Below are positions 12,546 through 25,394 of a stretch of DNA of 64,000 nt, in pieces. The notes under the pieces were generated by a model. That model searched no databases and had not been told where the DNA came from. It saw only the letters and a list, made by a program, of their open reading frames with translations. Both the position numbers and the translations under genes were made by a program. Positions within the stretch are counted from its first letter, which is position 1. Every line of letters begins with the position of its first letter. Source of the stretch: Cacajao melanocephalus (Eukaryota; Chordata; Mammalia; Primates; Pitheciidae); assembly GCA_963573385.1 (NCBI GenBank), contig CAUYLG010009157.1, positions 51,549-115,548 on the forward strand. The letters are read 5' to 3'.

Positions 12546-13012
12546 TATTCTGTGATGAACTTTGTGTACAGTGTACAGTGTAAGGTAGGAATCTAAATTT
12601 GATCTTTTGTATTTCCTTATCCAGGTGTCCCAGCACCATTTGTTGAAAAGAATATTCTTTCCCTGCTGAAGTAATGTCTTAGCACCCAAATTGAAAATGA
12701 ATTGACCTCAGGTAAAGATTCATTTCTGGACTTTCAATTTTTTTCCTACTGATCTATCAATGTCAATCATTATATCTATTTTGATTACTGTAGCTTTGTA
12801 CTAAATTTTAAAATCAGGAAATGTGAATTTTTCAATTTATCTTTTGAGATTGCTTTGACTATCCTGGGTCCCTTGCATATCTGTATGAACTTGAAGGCTA
12901 GCTTGTCATTTTTTTGTGTATAAGAAGCCAGGTGGTATTGTTCTAGGGGTTGCATTGAATTCGTAGATCAATTTAGGGAGTATCTGAACCTCATTTTTAT
13001 AGTTGCACAAAT
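12546..13012 (-). mobile_element. L1M ORF2, continuation (antisense)
   Basis: It continues the 10860-11800 element after the LTR: 'cagcaccatttgttgaaaag', 'ttgattactgtagctttgta', 'tttgactatcctgggtccct' and 'aggggttgcattgaattcg' are in the correct reverse-complement order. Confidence 0.85.
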
Positions 13013-13744
13013 TGAGGTTCCCCCAGCTGTGGGTTAATTACATTTAAGGTATCTGGGAATTATTTACTACAATGGATATTTACATTCTGCCCATTAATGG
13101 TCACTGGATGGTTATTCATATTTATTTGTCATGAATTAAAAAGTTTACAACATATTAATTCATTCCTAGTATGAGAACTATTCTAGAGATCTTGCTGAAG
13201 ACTTAAGAGGCAAGAAAGTGAGCATCTCTGGTCTTCACATTTCCATCTTTGTTCTGCACAATCCAGTTTCTTTATTAGTTCTCACTTGAAAAGTATTTTG
13301 AGCATTCCCTCTAAGGGTCTGTCTACTATCTAGAGGCAAACATTTTACTGGTAATCAAATTATTATTTTTCCGTTATTCAGTTCTTCTTCTATCTCGTTG
13401 ATTGTCCTAAAATGACAATACTCAATTAATGTGCATTTTAAGAGTCAAATAATTATATTTTCCTTTTATAGTATTTCAAGAAATGTATTCATTAGATATG
13501 TTTAAACAAAGCAACAACAGTAAAATTATTTGACAATGTGTGAAAATAATATTTTAACAAAAATCCTGAGAATAAAATGTGGCAATTTCAGACACATGTA
13601 TTTAACAAATCAATAGGGCTACAATGTGCTAGATGTGTTCTTAATGCTTAATGGTGTTAAATTTTTATAATGATCCTTTGAAGTAGAGGCTTAAGTAATT
13701 TAAGAAAATTATTTAACATCCACTGCTTCAATTTCAGTTGTAAA
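13013..13744. other. no gene seen; possible MIR at 13610-13735
   Basis: Mostly unassigned. The segment 'caatgtgctagatgtgttct' to 'aatgatcctttgaagtagag' resembles the MIR core in sense orientation, but weakly. Confidence 0.35.
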
Positions 13745-14621
13745 ATGTTCGTTATATGGATGCACCACAGTTTATTCATTTTCTAACAAAGGATATTTGG
13801 GTTGTTTTCAGATTGGGGCTATTACACATAAGGTTGCTATGAACATCCAAGTCTATGTATAGACATAGGCTTTGATTTTTCTTAAATAAATATGTAGTAA
13901 TAGACTAACTGGATCAGATGGGTGGTATATATTTAACTACATAAGAAAATGCCAAATTATTTTTCAAAATGGCTATACCATTTTACATTCCACTAGCGGC
14001 ATGTGAGTGTTTCAATTCCTTCAGATCCTTGCAATTTATGATATGGCTAGTCTCTGTAATTTTAGCCATTCTATTAAGGAAATAAAGGTAAATTCTTGTG
14101 GCTTTATTTTGCATTCCTCTAACAAGGTTCAGCATTTTTCCACATGCTTATTTGCCATTCAGAAATTTTCTTTGGTGAAATGTCGGTTCAAATCTTATGC
14201 CCAGTTCTCCCACATCTCACTAACACTTGAAATGGTTATTCTTTTTAATTTTAGACATTCTAATAGGTGTTTAGTATAATTATACTGTCATCTTAATTTG
14301 TATTTCCATACAAATTAAGTTGTACACCTATTCAAGTGCAAATTTACACTCATAGATCTTTTCTGTTTAAGTGCTCAAATATCTTGCCTATTTTTAATTG
14401 AGTTGTACGTTTTCTAATATTTGAGTTTTGAGAGTACTTTATATATTCTGAATATAAGCATTTTATTAGACATCTAATCTGCATCTATATATTTTCTCAA
14501 TCTATGGCTCTTGACTATTCATTCTCTTAAAAATAATTTTTAAAGAGCAGAAATTCTGAATTTCGATGAGATCTAATTTATCATGTTTTTTGAAGATTGT
14601 GCTTTTTGTGTCATATCTAAT
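13745..14621 (-). mobile_element. L1M ORF2 C-terminal region (antisense)
   Basis: A second minus-strand L1: 'gatatttgggttgttttcag', 'ggttgctatgaacatccaag', 'ccacatgcttatttgccatt' and 'tattttctcaatctatggct' are in reverse order of the ORF2 C-terminal part. It is interrupted at 14622 by an LTR with a perfect 5-bp TSD and continues at 15067. Confidence 0.8.
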
Positions 14622-15066
14622 TGTATTATAGTTTCTTATTACCATTGTAATAAATAACCACAAAATTAGTGGTTTAAAACAATATAAATTTATCATCTAT
14701 AGCTCTGGAAGTCCAATACGGATCTCAACTGATTGAAATCAAGAAATTGGCAAGGCTGCATTTTCCTGAAGACTCTTGGGAAGAATCAGTTTTCTTTCTC
14801 CTTCAAAGTCATCAGTGGCTGACTGAATTTTTCTTATATATTCTTATATACACTGGAACTTAAACTCAATTATCTCTCTCTTCCACATTTAATGTCCTTT
14901 GTGATTACATTATGCACACTAGGATAATACAACCTAATCTCTCTATTTTAAGGTCAACTGATTCATTGTATCTGCAACATTAATTCCCCTTTGTCATGTA
15001 ACATACTCACAGGTTCCAGGGATTAGGTCATGAACACATTTAGAAGCCATTATTCTGTCTATTACA
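14622..15066 (-). mobile_element. MaLR/ERVL-type LTR inserted in L1
   Basis: It starts tgtattatag and ends ctattaca (TG...CA), flanked by a 5-bp TSD ctaat (14617-14621 and 15067-15071). The plus strand shows the reversed 3' end (accacaaaattagtggttta, agctctggaagtcc) and the reversed 5' end (caggttccagggattaggtc, attattctgtctattaca), so the LTR lies on the minus strand. Confidence 0.75.
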
Positions 15067-15835
15067 CTAATAATTCTTCAAAGACAAGGACAAAATGACT
15101 TCCTTCTATATTTCCCATCATAAATTCTACAAGTTTAGATTTAAATTTATTGTTATATTTAGAGTGGGTTTTTTTTTTTTGCTTTTTTTTTTTTTTTTTT
15201 TAGTATATCACCTTAGGCAAAAACCAAACTTAGTTTTTGACATGCTCATATCCATTCATTCTAGCATGGCTTTATTCAAAAGATTAATATACAACCAAAT
15301 TGACTTTGCACAATGTAAAAAATCAATGTGTACATCTATGTCTGGATGATCAATTAAAAGTTATATAAGCCTATTTGTCTTTCTGTATGCCAATGCCATA
15401 CCATTCTATAACTGCAGCTTCATAATGGTATTGAAGTCAAGTAGTATAAGTTCTCTAACATGTTTAAGTTAGGTATTCTAAGTGCTATAAATTTATTTTT
15501 TTTTAAATTGTTTTGATCCTTCTAGATCCTTTGTATTTCTGTATAAATTATAGAATTAGCTTTTGCATTTCTCTAAAAAATAAACTGTTAAGAATTTGAT
15601 TGTAACTTTATTGAAACTAAATATCAATTTGGGAAGAATTGATACCTCAGTAACCCTTGGTTTGCTGATTCATGAACATAGTAAATGTCATAATTTACTT
15701 AGGTTTTCTCCATTTATTTGTACTACATTTCGTAGTTTGGGGGGTATAGGTAATACAAATAACATTTATTTCTCTGTATTTCTCATTTTTGAGTTATTTA
15801 GGAAATTCTGAATATTTATTGATAGTATATGTACA
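15067..15835 (-). mobile_element. L1M ORF2, continuation (antisense) with poly-T runs
   Basis: It continues the 13745-14621 element upstream in ORF2: 'cttcataatggtattgaagt', 'tttttaaattgttttgatcc' and 'tttgattgtaactttattga'. T-runs at 15170-15202 look like microsatellite growth. The element abuts a sense L1 at about 15840. Confidence 0.7.
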
Positions 15836-15844
15836 TCCAAGAGT

Positions 15845-16203
15845 ACATACTGGGGAAAGGATAGTCTTTTCAATAGCTGGTGTTTGAAAATTTGAATATC
15901 TACTATCTATCTATTTGAATGCAAAATAATGACATTAAACCCTTATATTACACAATACACAAAAATCGACTCAATATGTATTAAAGACTAAATATTAGAC
16001 TTGAAACTGTAAAACTTCTAGAAGAACACACAGGAGAAATCTCTCTGGTTTTGGTATTGACAATGGTTTTTGGATATAACATCACAAGCAGAGGCAAAAA
16101 TAGATAAACGACATTGAATCAAATTAAAATGAGTCTGCAAAGTAAACAATCAACAAAATACAAATGCAGCCTACAGAATGGGAGAAAATATTTGTAAACC
16201 ACA
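15845..16203 (+). mobile_element. L1 ORF2 C-terminal region (sense)
   Basis: 'ggggaaaggatagtcttttc', 'aatgacattaaacccttata', 'cttctagaagaacacacagg' and 'gaatgggagaaaatatttg' are in sense order. It is interrupted by an LTR at about 16204 and resumes near 16550. Confidence 0.85.
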
Positions 16204-16541
16204 TGCTATGGTCTGAATGTTTATGTAACCTGAAAATATATATGCTGAAAAATACAGTACCCAATGTTATGGCCTTAAGAGGTGGAGCTTTTGGGAGATA
16301 ATGAGGTTAGAGGGCAAGACCCTCATGAAAGGTTTAATGCCCTTATAAAAGAAGCTTCAGGCAGCTTTCTTGCCTATACTGCCATGTAAGGATGCAGCAA
16401 GAAGCAAGACCTCACAAGACACCACTGGCACTGTGATTCCGTACTTTTCAGCCACCAGTACTGTGAGAAATAAATTCATGTTGTTTATAAGCCACTCAGG
16501 TTATTCTATTTTGTTATATCAGCCTGAATGGACTAAGATAC
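16204..16541 (+). mobile_element. MaLR LTR (MST/MLT1-like) inserted in L1
   Basis: It runs from 'tgctatggtctgaatg' to 'gaatggactaagata' with the diagnostic middle: 'aatgttatggccttaagagg', 'gacctcacaagac', 'actgtgagaaataaattcat' (polyadenylation signal) and 'ttataagccactcagg'. It splits one L1 ORF2 into 15845-16203 and 16550-17192. Confidence 0.85.
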
Positions 16542-16549
16542 TGTGTCAC

Positions 16550-17192
16550 AATAAAAAGTTGATAGTCAAAATATAAAATGAACGTACCCAATTCAATAAC
16601 AAAAAGTAAAAATTAAAAATTATAAAAATAGGCCAAAAACTTGAATAAACATTTGTCCAAAGAAGACACACAAACAGACACCATTTATTTGAAAAGGTAC
16701 TCAACATCATTAATTATCAGGAAAATTTAGATTAAAATCACCAACGGCTATTTTCAAAAAGTGAAAATATAATAAGTGCTGTTGAGAATGTGAACAAAAG
16801 GGAACACTTGTACATTGTCAGTAGGAGTGTAAATTGGTACAACCGTTATAAAAATAGTGTGGTGTTTCCTTAAAAGTTATAAATGGAATCACCATATGAT
16901 TTAGAAAACTCACATCTGCATATATATTTGAAGAAATAAAAACAGTATCTCAAAGAGATATCTGTGTGCCCATCTTCATTGCAATGTTATTTACAACAGC
17001 CAAGATATGAAAACAATCTAAGTGTCCATTACTGAAGAATGAATAAAGAAAATGTAATACACATGCATACAATGAAATATTATTCCACCTTGAAAAAGGA
17101 GAAATTTCTGCCATTTGAGGAAAGGATGAAACTGGATGACAGTAAGCTACATAAAATAAGCCAGACACAGAAACACAAATGCTGCATAAAGC
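16550..17192 (+). mobile_element. L1 ORF2 end (sense), continuation
   Basis: Collinear L1: 'aacttgaataaacatttgtc', 'caacatcattaattatcagg', 'tttacaacagccaagatatg', 'atgaaatattattccacctt' and 'ataagccagacacagaaaca'. It is interrupted by a younger L1P 3' end at about 17193 and resumes as 3' UTR at 17528. Confidence 0.85.
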
Positions 17193-17527
17193 TGGCAACC
17201 AACATTCTCAGCAAACTGACACAAGAACAGAAAACCAAACACTGCATGTTCTCACTCATAAGTGGGTATTAAACAATGAGAACACATGGACACAGGGAGG
17301 GGAACATCACACACCAGGGCCTGTTGCGGGGTCGGGGGATGGGTGCTAGGAGTGGGGTAGTAGGGGATGGGAGGTTTGGGGAAGGATAACATTAGGATAA
17401 ATATCTAATGTTTATGATGGGGGGATGAATGCAGCAAACCACCATGGCACGTGTATACCTATGTAACAAACTTGCACATTCTGCACATGTACTCCAGAAC
17501 TTAAAGTATAATGAAAAAAAAAAAAAT
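17193..17527 (+). mobile_element. L1P 3' end, 5'-truncated, nested in older L1
   Basis: About 335 bp of primate L1: 'gcaaactgacacaagaacag', 'ccaaacactgcatgttctca', a G-rich 3' UTR block (17329-17385), 'ccatggcacgtgtatac', 'acttaaagtataatgaaaa' and an A-tail. It sits exactly where the older L1 passes from ORF2 to 3' UTR, so it is a separate, later retrotransposition. Confidence 0.85.
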
Positions 17528-17760
17528 GTCAAACGTACAGGATCCTAGAGTAGAATTATGATTACCAGAGTTTGGGCAGTGGAGAAAATGGGGAAGATAT
17601 GAGTCAAAGGGTACAATTTTTCAGTTACAACATGAATAAGTTCTGGGGATCTAATGTACAGCACGATGACTACAGTGAACAATCATGTGTATTTCAAATG
17701 TGATGAAAGGGTACGTCTCAAGTATTTTCACAAGAAAACAGTAATTATGTGAATTAAAAG
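17528..17760 (+). mobile_element. older L1 (L1MA-like) 3' UTR, sense
   Basis: 'tagagtagaattatgattac', 'cagttacaacatgaataagt' and 'atgactacagtgaacaatca' match the 3' UTR of the L1 interrupted at 17192. Confidence 0.75.
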
Positions 17761-17879
17761 ATGATGAAAGTCTTTATGTACTGACTTTTATTTATGTAAT
17801 TTCAAGGTTGGTGTAGATCAATCTATTTTATTCCTAAATATGGATATTATTTTCCTGCTTCTTTTTATTCTGGTAATTT

Positions 17880-18345
17880 TTGATTAGATGGCACATATTT
17901 TGTATTTTATTTGATTGGAAGTTACATTTTTTATATATATTTATATTCTCAGGTCATGCTTTTAAACTTTTTAGGCAGGGCTAGAGCAACATTTAGTCTA
18001 GGGTTAATTTTGCCCACTTCTATGGGAAGACCTTTTTGAATGTGCTACCTGGTGCCCAAACATAATTAGATTTTTCATTCATGATAGTAGGAGCAGGCAA
18101 TTATGCCAAAACATGTGTAAGCTTCAAGGTTGTTCTCACTAAGCCTTTGTCTCCCTGCCCCACCATTTTACTGCTTTTAATGAGTTTCCTAAATTCATGC
18201 ACTAATAAATATTCAGCTGAATATTAGAGAGAGCTCCTCGTGGATCTCTGAGTTTCTCTTGCATCTCTCTAATTGTTGGTATTCTTTTTCCATGAACTGT
18301 AGCCACTTTGGATATCCTGGGCTCCCAGCTATATCTTCTCAACTG
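17880..18345 (-). mobile_element. ancient L1M 5'-side segment (antisense)
   Basis: It shares phrasing with the right part of the long antisense L1 at 54.6-55.1 kb and with the known L1M4/L1M5 type: 'taggcagggctagagcaac', 'tttagtctagggttaatttt' and 'cacttctatgggaagacc'. No open frame. Confidence 0.5.
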
Positions 18346-18499
18346 AGGAAGACTACCAAGCCTGACTGGACTACCCCTTCCTGCATGCAGTCTATAGAAT
18401 GTCTTAATGAGTAAACTGGGGTAATTATTGGATTCACCTTGTTTGTTTCCAATATCTCTATAGTCCTTTGATATCCAGTGTCTAGTGTCCTGAAAACCA

Positions 18500-18600
18500 T
18501 TGTGAGTGTATGCATATGTATGTATATATATGTAATTATTATATACACATATATGTAATATATACCAATGTGTATGTGAGTGTGTGTGTATGTGTATAGA
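18500..18600. repeat. (TATG)/(TG)n microsatellite
   Basis: Mixed TATG, TATA and TG repeats with several interruptions over about 100 bases. Confidence 0.85.
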
Positions 18601-19689
18601 CTATTAGTACTGTTAGGAGACTTAAAACTAGTAATCTTAAATTATTTAAATATATAATATCCATCTACCTTGCACATTTACATGTATCCATGAGTTTAGG
18701 TCATGGAAACACTTATCTTCAAAACAATTATATTGATGTTCATAATAAAACTTTGATTATAGGCCTATAACTTCCCACATATTAACCTTCAACCACCGTG
18801 ACTTCCACTTATTCTTTCCACTCTTACATTCATTCCTGGCCTTAAATTCCTGTATGATTTGAGTTATAATATCTCTGTTCAGCATAAATCATTATTTTTA
18901 TATACAGTTAGATTTCTTTTCTCCAAATAGATGGCTTCTTATTGACTTTCATATTTCTCTGGGTCTTTCTTCTAGCATTCTCTCGCACTACTTATTCTTT
19001 AGGACTTATTTTTGTTGAGTCCTACCACTAGTTCCCCAGGGTGACAGAAAAAAAATCAATATTTTCTATTTAGAAATGTTGGCCAATCACCTATTTTCAG
19101 AACAAAAGCTCAACAATACTTAGGAAGAGAACACCTGCATAGTTTGCTGAATCAGTCTGATAAATGCTGGCAAGCCACAAGGTAGCAAGTATTGATGTTA
19201 ATTTGCCTTCACTTTCTGGATGGTAACAGTTCATGTGAGTAAAGGAAGATTATTCCAGAGGCAATTAATTTGTAAATAGGTTCAACTAATATTGTAAGAA
19301 TTTAAAGAATACTTCTTTCATCTTTATGTTGGGGTAGATTTTTCAAATTTCCTTTTAAGAGCATAAGTAGGCCCTGTAAAAATGAAACTAAACAAAACAA
19401 AGCAAGAAAACAAAAAACAGCAAGAACAAAAAAAAAAAACAGAGACAAGAAGTTTGCTATGCAATAATATCAAAAATTGGCACAAAATAAATTAAACAGG
19501 AATATACTTATTTAATAATGTTAGCAATTAAGGAAATGAGACTTGTCAGTTGTTCAAAAAAACAAGCCTAAACCTAGAAATGAGATCAAAGATTAGGTGG
19601 TTAAGAGTCATATCAATCCCAAAACAAAGTTGTTCTATATATTAAAAATAAACAGTTATGGATGAAGCCAGAGGCTTCTGATATTTGTT
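18601..19689. other. no gene seen; unassigned AT-rich sequence
   Basis: No coding region. An A-rich stretch at 19375-19440 resembles an old retroposon tail, but no body is recognisable in front of it. Confidence 0.5.
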
Positions 19690-19838
19690 TTAAAAAGATG
19701 ACAAAATTGGAGAACCAACACTAGTTTATTTTGAGAATTATAAAGCCACAGCAATCAAACCTGTGTGGTATTGGCATCAAGATAGATAAATACATCAATG
19801 GAACAGAATATAATCTAGAAATAGACTCAAATATATAT
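19690..19838 (+). mobile_element. L1 ORF2 fragment (sense)
   Basis: 'taaagccacagcaatcaaac', 'gtgtggtattggcatcaag' and 'caatggaacagaatataatc' are ORF2 landmarks. It continues after the LTR at 20219. Confidence 0.8.
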
Positions 19839-20218
19839 TGTCTTCATTGATTTGAGTTGCCATGACAAACTACCATGAACTGAAGAGTTTATAAGCAACA
19901 GAAATTTATTTGTGCAGTTTTGGAGACTGGGAAAACCATAACTAAGACTCTGTTGTCTCGAGGCCCAGCTTCCTGGGTCATAGACAGCTGTCTTCTAGCA
20001 TAGACAGCTGTCTTCTTGCAGCTGTTGTCTCACATGGCAGAAGCAGACAAGGGACCACTCACTCTAGGGTTTCTTTTATAAGGGCATTAACCCCCTTCTG
20101 AGGGCTTCGTCCTTGTGACCTAGTCATTCTCCCAAAGACATCACCTTTTAATACCGTGGCATTGGGAATTTAGTTTCAACATGAATTTTGGGAGGACATA
20201 AACATTCAGTTTATGGCA
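19839..20218 (-). mobile_element. MaLR LTR (MLT1-like) with 5-bp TSD in L1
   Basis: It runs from tgtcttcatt to tttatggca, with TSD tatat at 19834-19838 and 20219-20223. On the plus strand the reversed MLT1 3' end is clear (ttgccatgacaaactacca, agaaatttatttgtgcag), as is the reversed 5' end (tgaattttgggaggacata). A 20-bp unit is tandemly doubled at 19979-20018. Confidence 0.85.
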
Positions 20219-20705
20219 TATATGGACAATTGATTTCAACAAAGAGTAGAAAATTATGCAGAAAAATGACAGTCTTTTCAAAATATGGTGGTGAGATAGT
20301 TGGATAGTTGCACATGTGAATATGCAAAATGTAAACTTTATTTATATCTTGTACTTTTTACAAATATTTTATCAAAATAAATCATTGGCCAAAATGTAAA
20401 AATCAAAACTATAATATTTTCAGAAATAAAAGTAAGAGAAAATCTATGTGATAGGCAAATATTTCTTACATATTATACCAAAAAATCCATACAGGGAAAA
20501 ATTAATAATTCAGATTTTCTCAACAGTGAAAAATTGCTCTTCAAAAGACATTGTTAAGAGAAGTAAAGACAACATATATGTTGGAAGAAAATGTTTACGA
20601 TGCATAAATCTCGTAAAGGACGAGCCGTCACAACATATATTTTTAAAAAGGTTTCAAAACTCTATAAAAAGATAATAAACAATCCCATTAAAAATAGGCA
20701 AGAGA
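20219..20705 (+). mobile_element. L1 ORF2 (sense), continuation
   Basis: It resumes the element cut at 19838: 'tggacaattgatttcaacaa', 'ccaaaatgtaaaaatcaaaa', 'gctcttcaaaagacattgtt' and 'aacaatcccattaaaaatag'. It ends where the inverted L1P insertion begins and continues beyond it near 22070. Confidence 0.8.
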
Positions 20706-21795
20706 GTTGTTACATGGTTATCTTGTATGAAGCTGAGGTTTTGGGTATGGATTCCATCACCCCAGTTGTAAGCATAATACCCAATAGGTAGTTTTTTAAC
20801 CCGTGATCTTCTCCGTGCCTCCTCAGTCTAGTAGTCCGCAGAGTCTATTGTTCCCATCTTTATGTCCATCTGTACTTAGTGTTTAGCTCCCACTTAATAA
20901 GTACAACATGTGGTATTTGGTTTTCTGCTTCTGTGTTGATTTGCTTAGGATTATGACCTCCAGCTACATCCATGTTGATGCAAAGGACATGAATTTTTCT
21001 CATGGCTGTGAATTATTACATGGTATATATAAACTACATTTTCTTTATCCAACCCACCACTGATGGATAACTAGGTTGATTCCATATCTTTGCTATGGTG
21101 AATAGCATTGCGTTGAACATATCAGTGCATGTGTCTTTTTGGTTGAAGGATTTATTTGCTTTGGGTGGATAACTAGCAATGGGATTGCTAAGTCAAATGG
21201 TAGTTCTTTGAGAAATTTCTAGACTGCTTTCCACAGTGGCTGAACTAATTTATATTCTCATCAGCCATGTAAAAGTGTTTTCTTCTTCTCAACCATGTTT
21301 CTTTGATTTGTAAAAAATAGCCATTCTGACTGGTGTGGGATGGTAGGTATTTCATTGTGTTTTGATTTACATTTCTCTGATGATTAGTGATGACAAGCAT
21401 TTTTTCTATGTTTGATTGTCACATGTATGTCTTCTTTTGATAAAAGTCTGTTCATGTCTTTTGACTATTTTTTAATAAGGTTATTTGGGTTTTATTGCTT
21501 GTTGATTTAAGTTCCTTATAAGTTCTGAATATTAGACATTAGTCATATGTGTAGCTTGCAAATATTTTCTCCCATTCTATAAGTTGTTTGCTCTGTTGAA
21601 ATTCTTTTTATTTTGTGCAGAAGCTCTTTAGTTTAATTATGTCACGTGTCAATTTTTGTTCTTGTTGCAATTGCTGTTGACAAAATTCTTTGCCATGACC
21701 AATGTGGACAAGGGTATTTCCTAGGTTATCTTCTAGGATGTAACACACCTGCACATGTACTCCTGAATCTAAAATTAAGGCTGAAATTACATAAA
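20706..21795 (+). mobile_element. L1P (L1PB-like) insertion with 5' inversion
   Basis: The part at 20712-21735 is reverse-complement L1P: 'gaggttttgggtatggattc', 'ttagctcccacttaataag', 'acctccagctacatccatgt', 'ttccacagtggctgaacta' and 'tggtatttcctaggtt-like' end. The part at 21737-21795 is the sense 3' tail (taacacacctgcacatgtac, then an A-rich end). An inverted 5' part joined to a sense 3' end is the usual product of twin priming in L1 integration. Confidence 0.8.
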
Positions 21796-22069
21796 AGATG
21801 AATATACCTTTATATAAAGATATATATTATGTGACAAAGAAGGCATAAGAAAATTTAGAAAAATTATTTTACAAATGGTATTGGGACATTTTGGAATCAC
21901 CCTCATAATAAATATTAGATGAGTTCAGTAGTGTATAATATATACACACCCAAACACATATGCACACATATACACACTTTGTATAAATATGTGTGCATGC
22001 AGATGTATAAGTATATATGTGCATGTGCATATATGTGTGTGCATTTGTATATATATATTCTTATAAACT
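21796..22069. repeat. AT-rich spacer with (TA)/(CA)/(TG) microsatellite
   Basis: Unassigned AT-rich sequence, then mixed dinucleotide repeats at about 21936-22060. No gene. Confidence 0.7.
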
Positions 22070-22795
22070 TTTTTAAGTAGATAATATTTGAAAAGATATT
22101 TCACAAAAGAAAATATATAGATGACAAATAAATACATGAAAGGAGGCTGAACATCATTAGTCATGAAGAAAATGTAAATTAAATCATATCTATTTATTAC
22201 TACCCACTTTATATATGACTAAAACTAAGAAATATGGTCATAACAACTGTTGACAAGAATGGAAGGAGCTGAAACTCTCATACACGGTGATAAGAATGTA
22301 AAATGATAGAGTCACTGTGGAAATAGTTTGACATTTTCTTAAATAATCCAAACTAGACCTACCATATATTCCAGCCGTTTCACTTCAAAATAATCAGCCA
22401 AAAGAAATGAAAAGTCTCATTTATATGGAAATCTGTGTATTGATGTTTACATAAAATTTACTTTTGATAGTCCCAAATTGAAAAAAAAAATCCAGATACC
22501 CACCAACAGATAAATAAATTTAAAAATGTGCTATGCCCATACAATGGATTACTATTCAGCAATAAAATGAAGCAATTATTTATATGTGTAGCAAAAAGAA
22601 TGAATCTCAATATAATAATGTTTAGTGAAAGATGTAATATGCAATATAAAATATATAGTGTGGGATTACAGTTATATAAAACTCTAGAAAAATGCATAAT
22701 GGCAGAATGCAGAGAAGTGATTGGGGATATGAGGTGATTAGGTCAGGGTGGGAGGCAGGATTACAAATGCACATAAAACTTTTCAAAACGATGCA
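22070..22795 (+). mobile_element. L1M ORF2 end and 3' UTR (sense)
   Basis: 'gaacatcattagtcatgaag', 'acccaccaacagataaata', 'acaatggattactattcagc' and 'gcataatggcagaatgcaga' are in sense order. It probably belongs to the L1 begun at 19690. An Alu truncates it at 22796. Confidence 0.75.
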
Positions 22796-23085
22796 TATGT
22801 GGCTGGACGCGGTGGCTCAAGCCTGTAATCCTAGCACTTTGGGAGGCTGAGACGGGTGAATCATCAGGTCGGGAATTTGAGACCAGCCTGACCAACATGG
22901 TAAAACCCTGTCTCTACTAAAAAAAAAATGCCGGACGTGGTGGCGGGTGCCTGTAATGCCGCCTACTTAGGAGGCTGAGGCAGGAGAATTGCTTGAACCC
23001 AGATGCCACAGGTTGTGCCACTGTAACACACCCTGGTTGACAGACACATAAACTGTAAAAAAAAAAAAAAAAGAAAGAAAGGAAA
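22796..23085 (+). mobile_element. Alu, sense
   Basis: Dimeric Alu from 'ggctggacgcggtggctcaa' through 'ctgtctctactaaa' to 'ggcaggagaattgcttgaac' and an A-tail with GAAA units. The right arm is damaged ('cagatgccacaggttgtgcc'). No clear TSD. Confidence 0.93.
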
Positions 23086-23152
23086 TGTTTACTCTTTCTA
23101 TTGTGGTCATACTTTCACAGGTCTGTGCTTAAGAGAAAACCTATCAAACTGT

Positions 23153-23655
23153 AAGCCAGGCGCCATGGCTCATGACTATAATCCCCACACTTTGGGAGGC
23201 CGAGGGGGTGGTGGGGGTGGGGGTGGGTGGATCACCTGAGGCCAAGAGTTCGAGACCGGCATGGCCAACATAGTGAAATCTGTCTCTGCTAATCATACAA
23301 AAATTAGCGGCCGGACGTGGTGGCACATGCCGGTAATCCCAGCTACTTGGGAGACTGTGGCAAGAGAATCCCGGGAGGCGGAGGTTGCATTGAGCCGAGA
23401 TGCACCATTATGGTCCGGCCTGGGTAACAGGAGCAAAACTCTGTCTCAAGAAAGAAAGAAAGAGAAGGAAGAAAGGAAGGGAGGAAGGGAGGAAGGGAGA
23501 AAGGGAGAAAATGGTGGCGCGCGAATGTAGTCACAGCTACTTTGGAGGCTGAGGCAGGAAAATCACTTGAACCCAGGAGGCGGAGTTTGCAGCGAGCACA
23601 GATCACGCCCCTGCACTCCAGCCCGGGCGACAGAGGGAGACTCCGTAATAAATAA
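23153..23655 (+). mobile_element. composite Alu: full dimer, GA-rich tail, extra right arm, one TSD pair
   Basis: Dimer at 23153-23448, (GAAA)/(GGAA)/(GGGA) tail at 23449-23508, then a second Alu right arm at about 23511-23655. A 17-base TSD aaaacctatcaaactgt lies at 23136-23152 and 23654-23670, outside the whole composite. So the extra half-Alu shares one integration event or was added inside the original insertion. The left arm carries an expanded G-rich block at 23204-23230. Confidence 0.9.
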
Positions 23656-23670
23656 AACCTATCAAACTGT

Positions 23671-25384
<1,714 letters not shown>

Positions 25385-25394
25385 AATTTGTACT

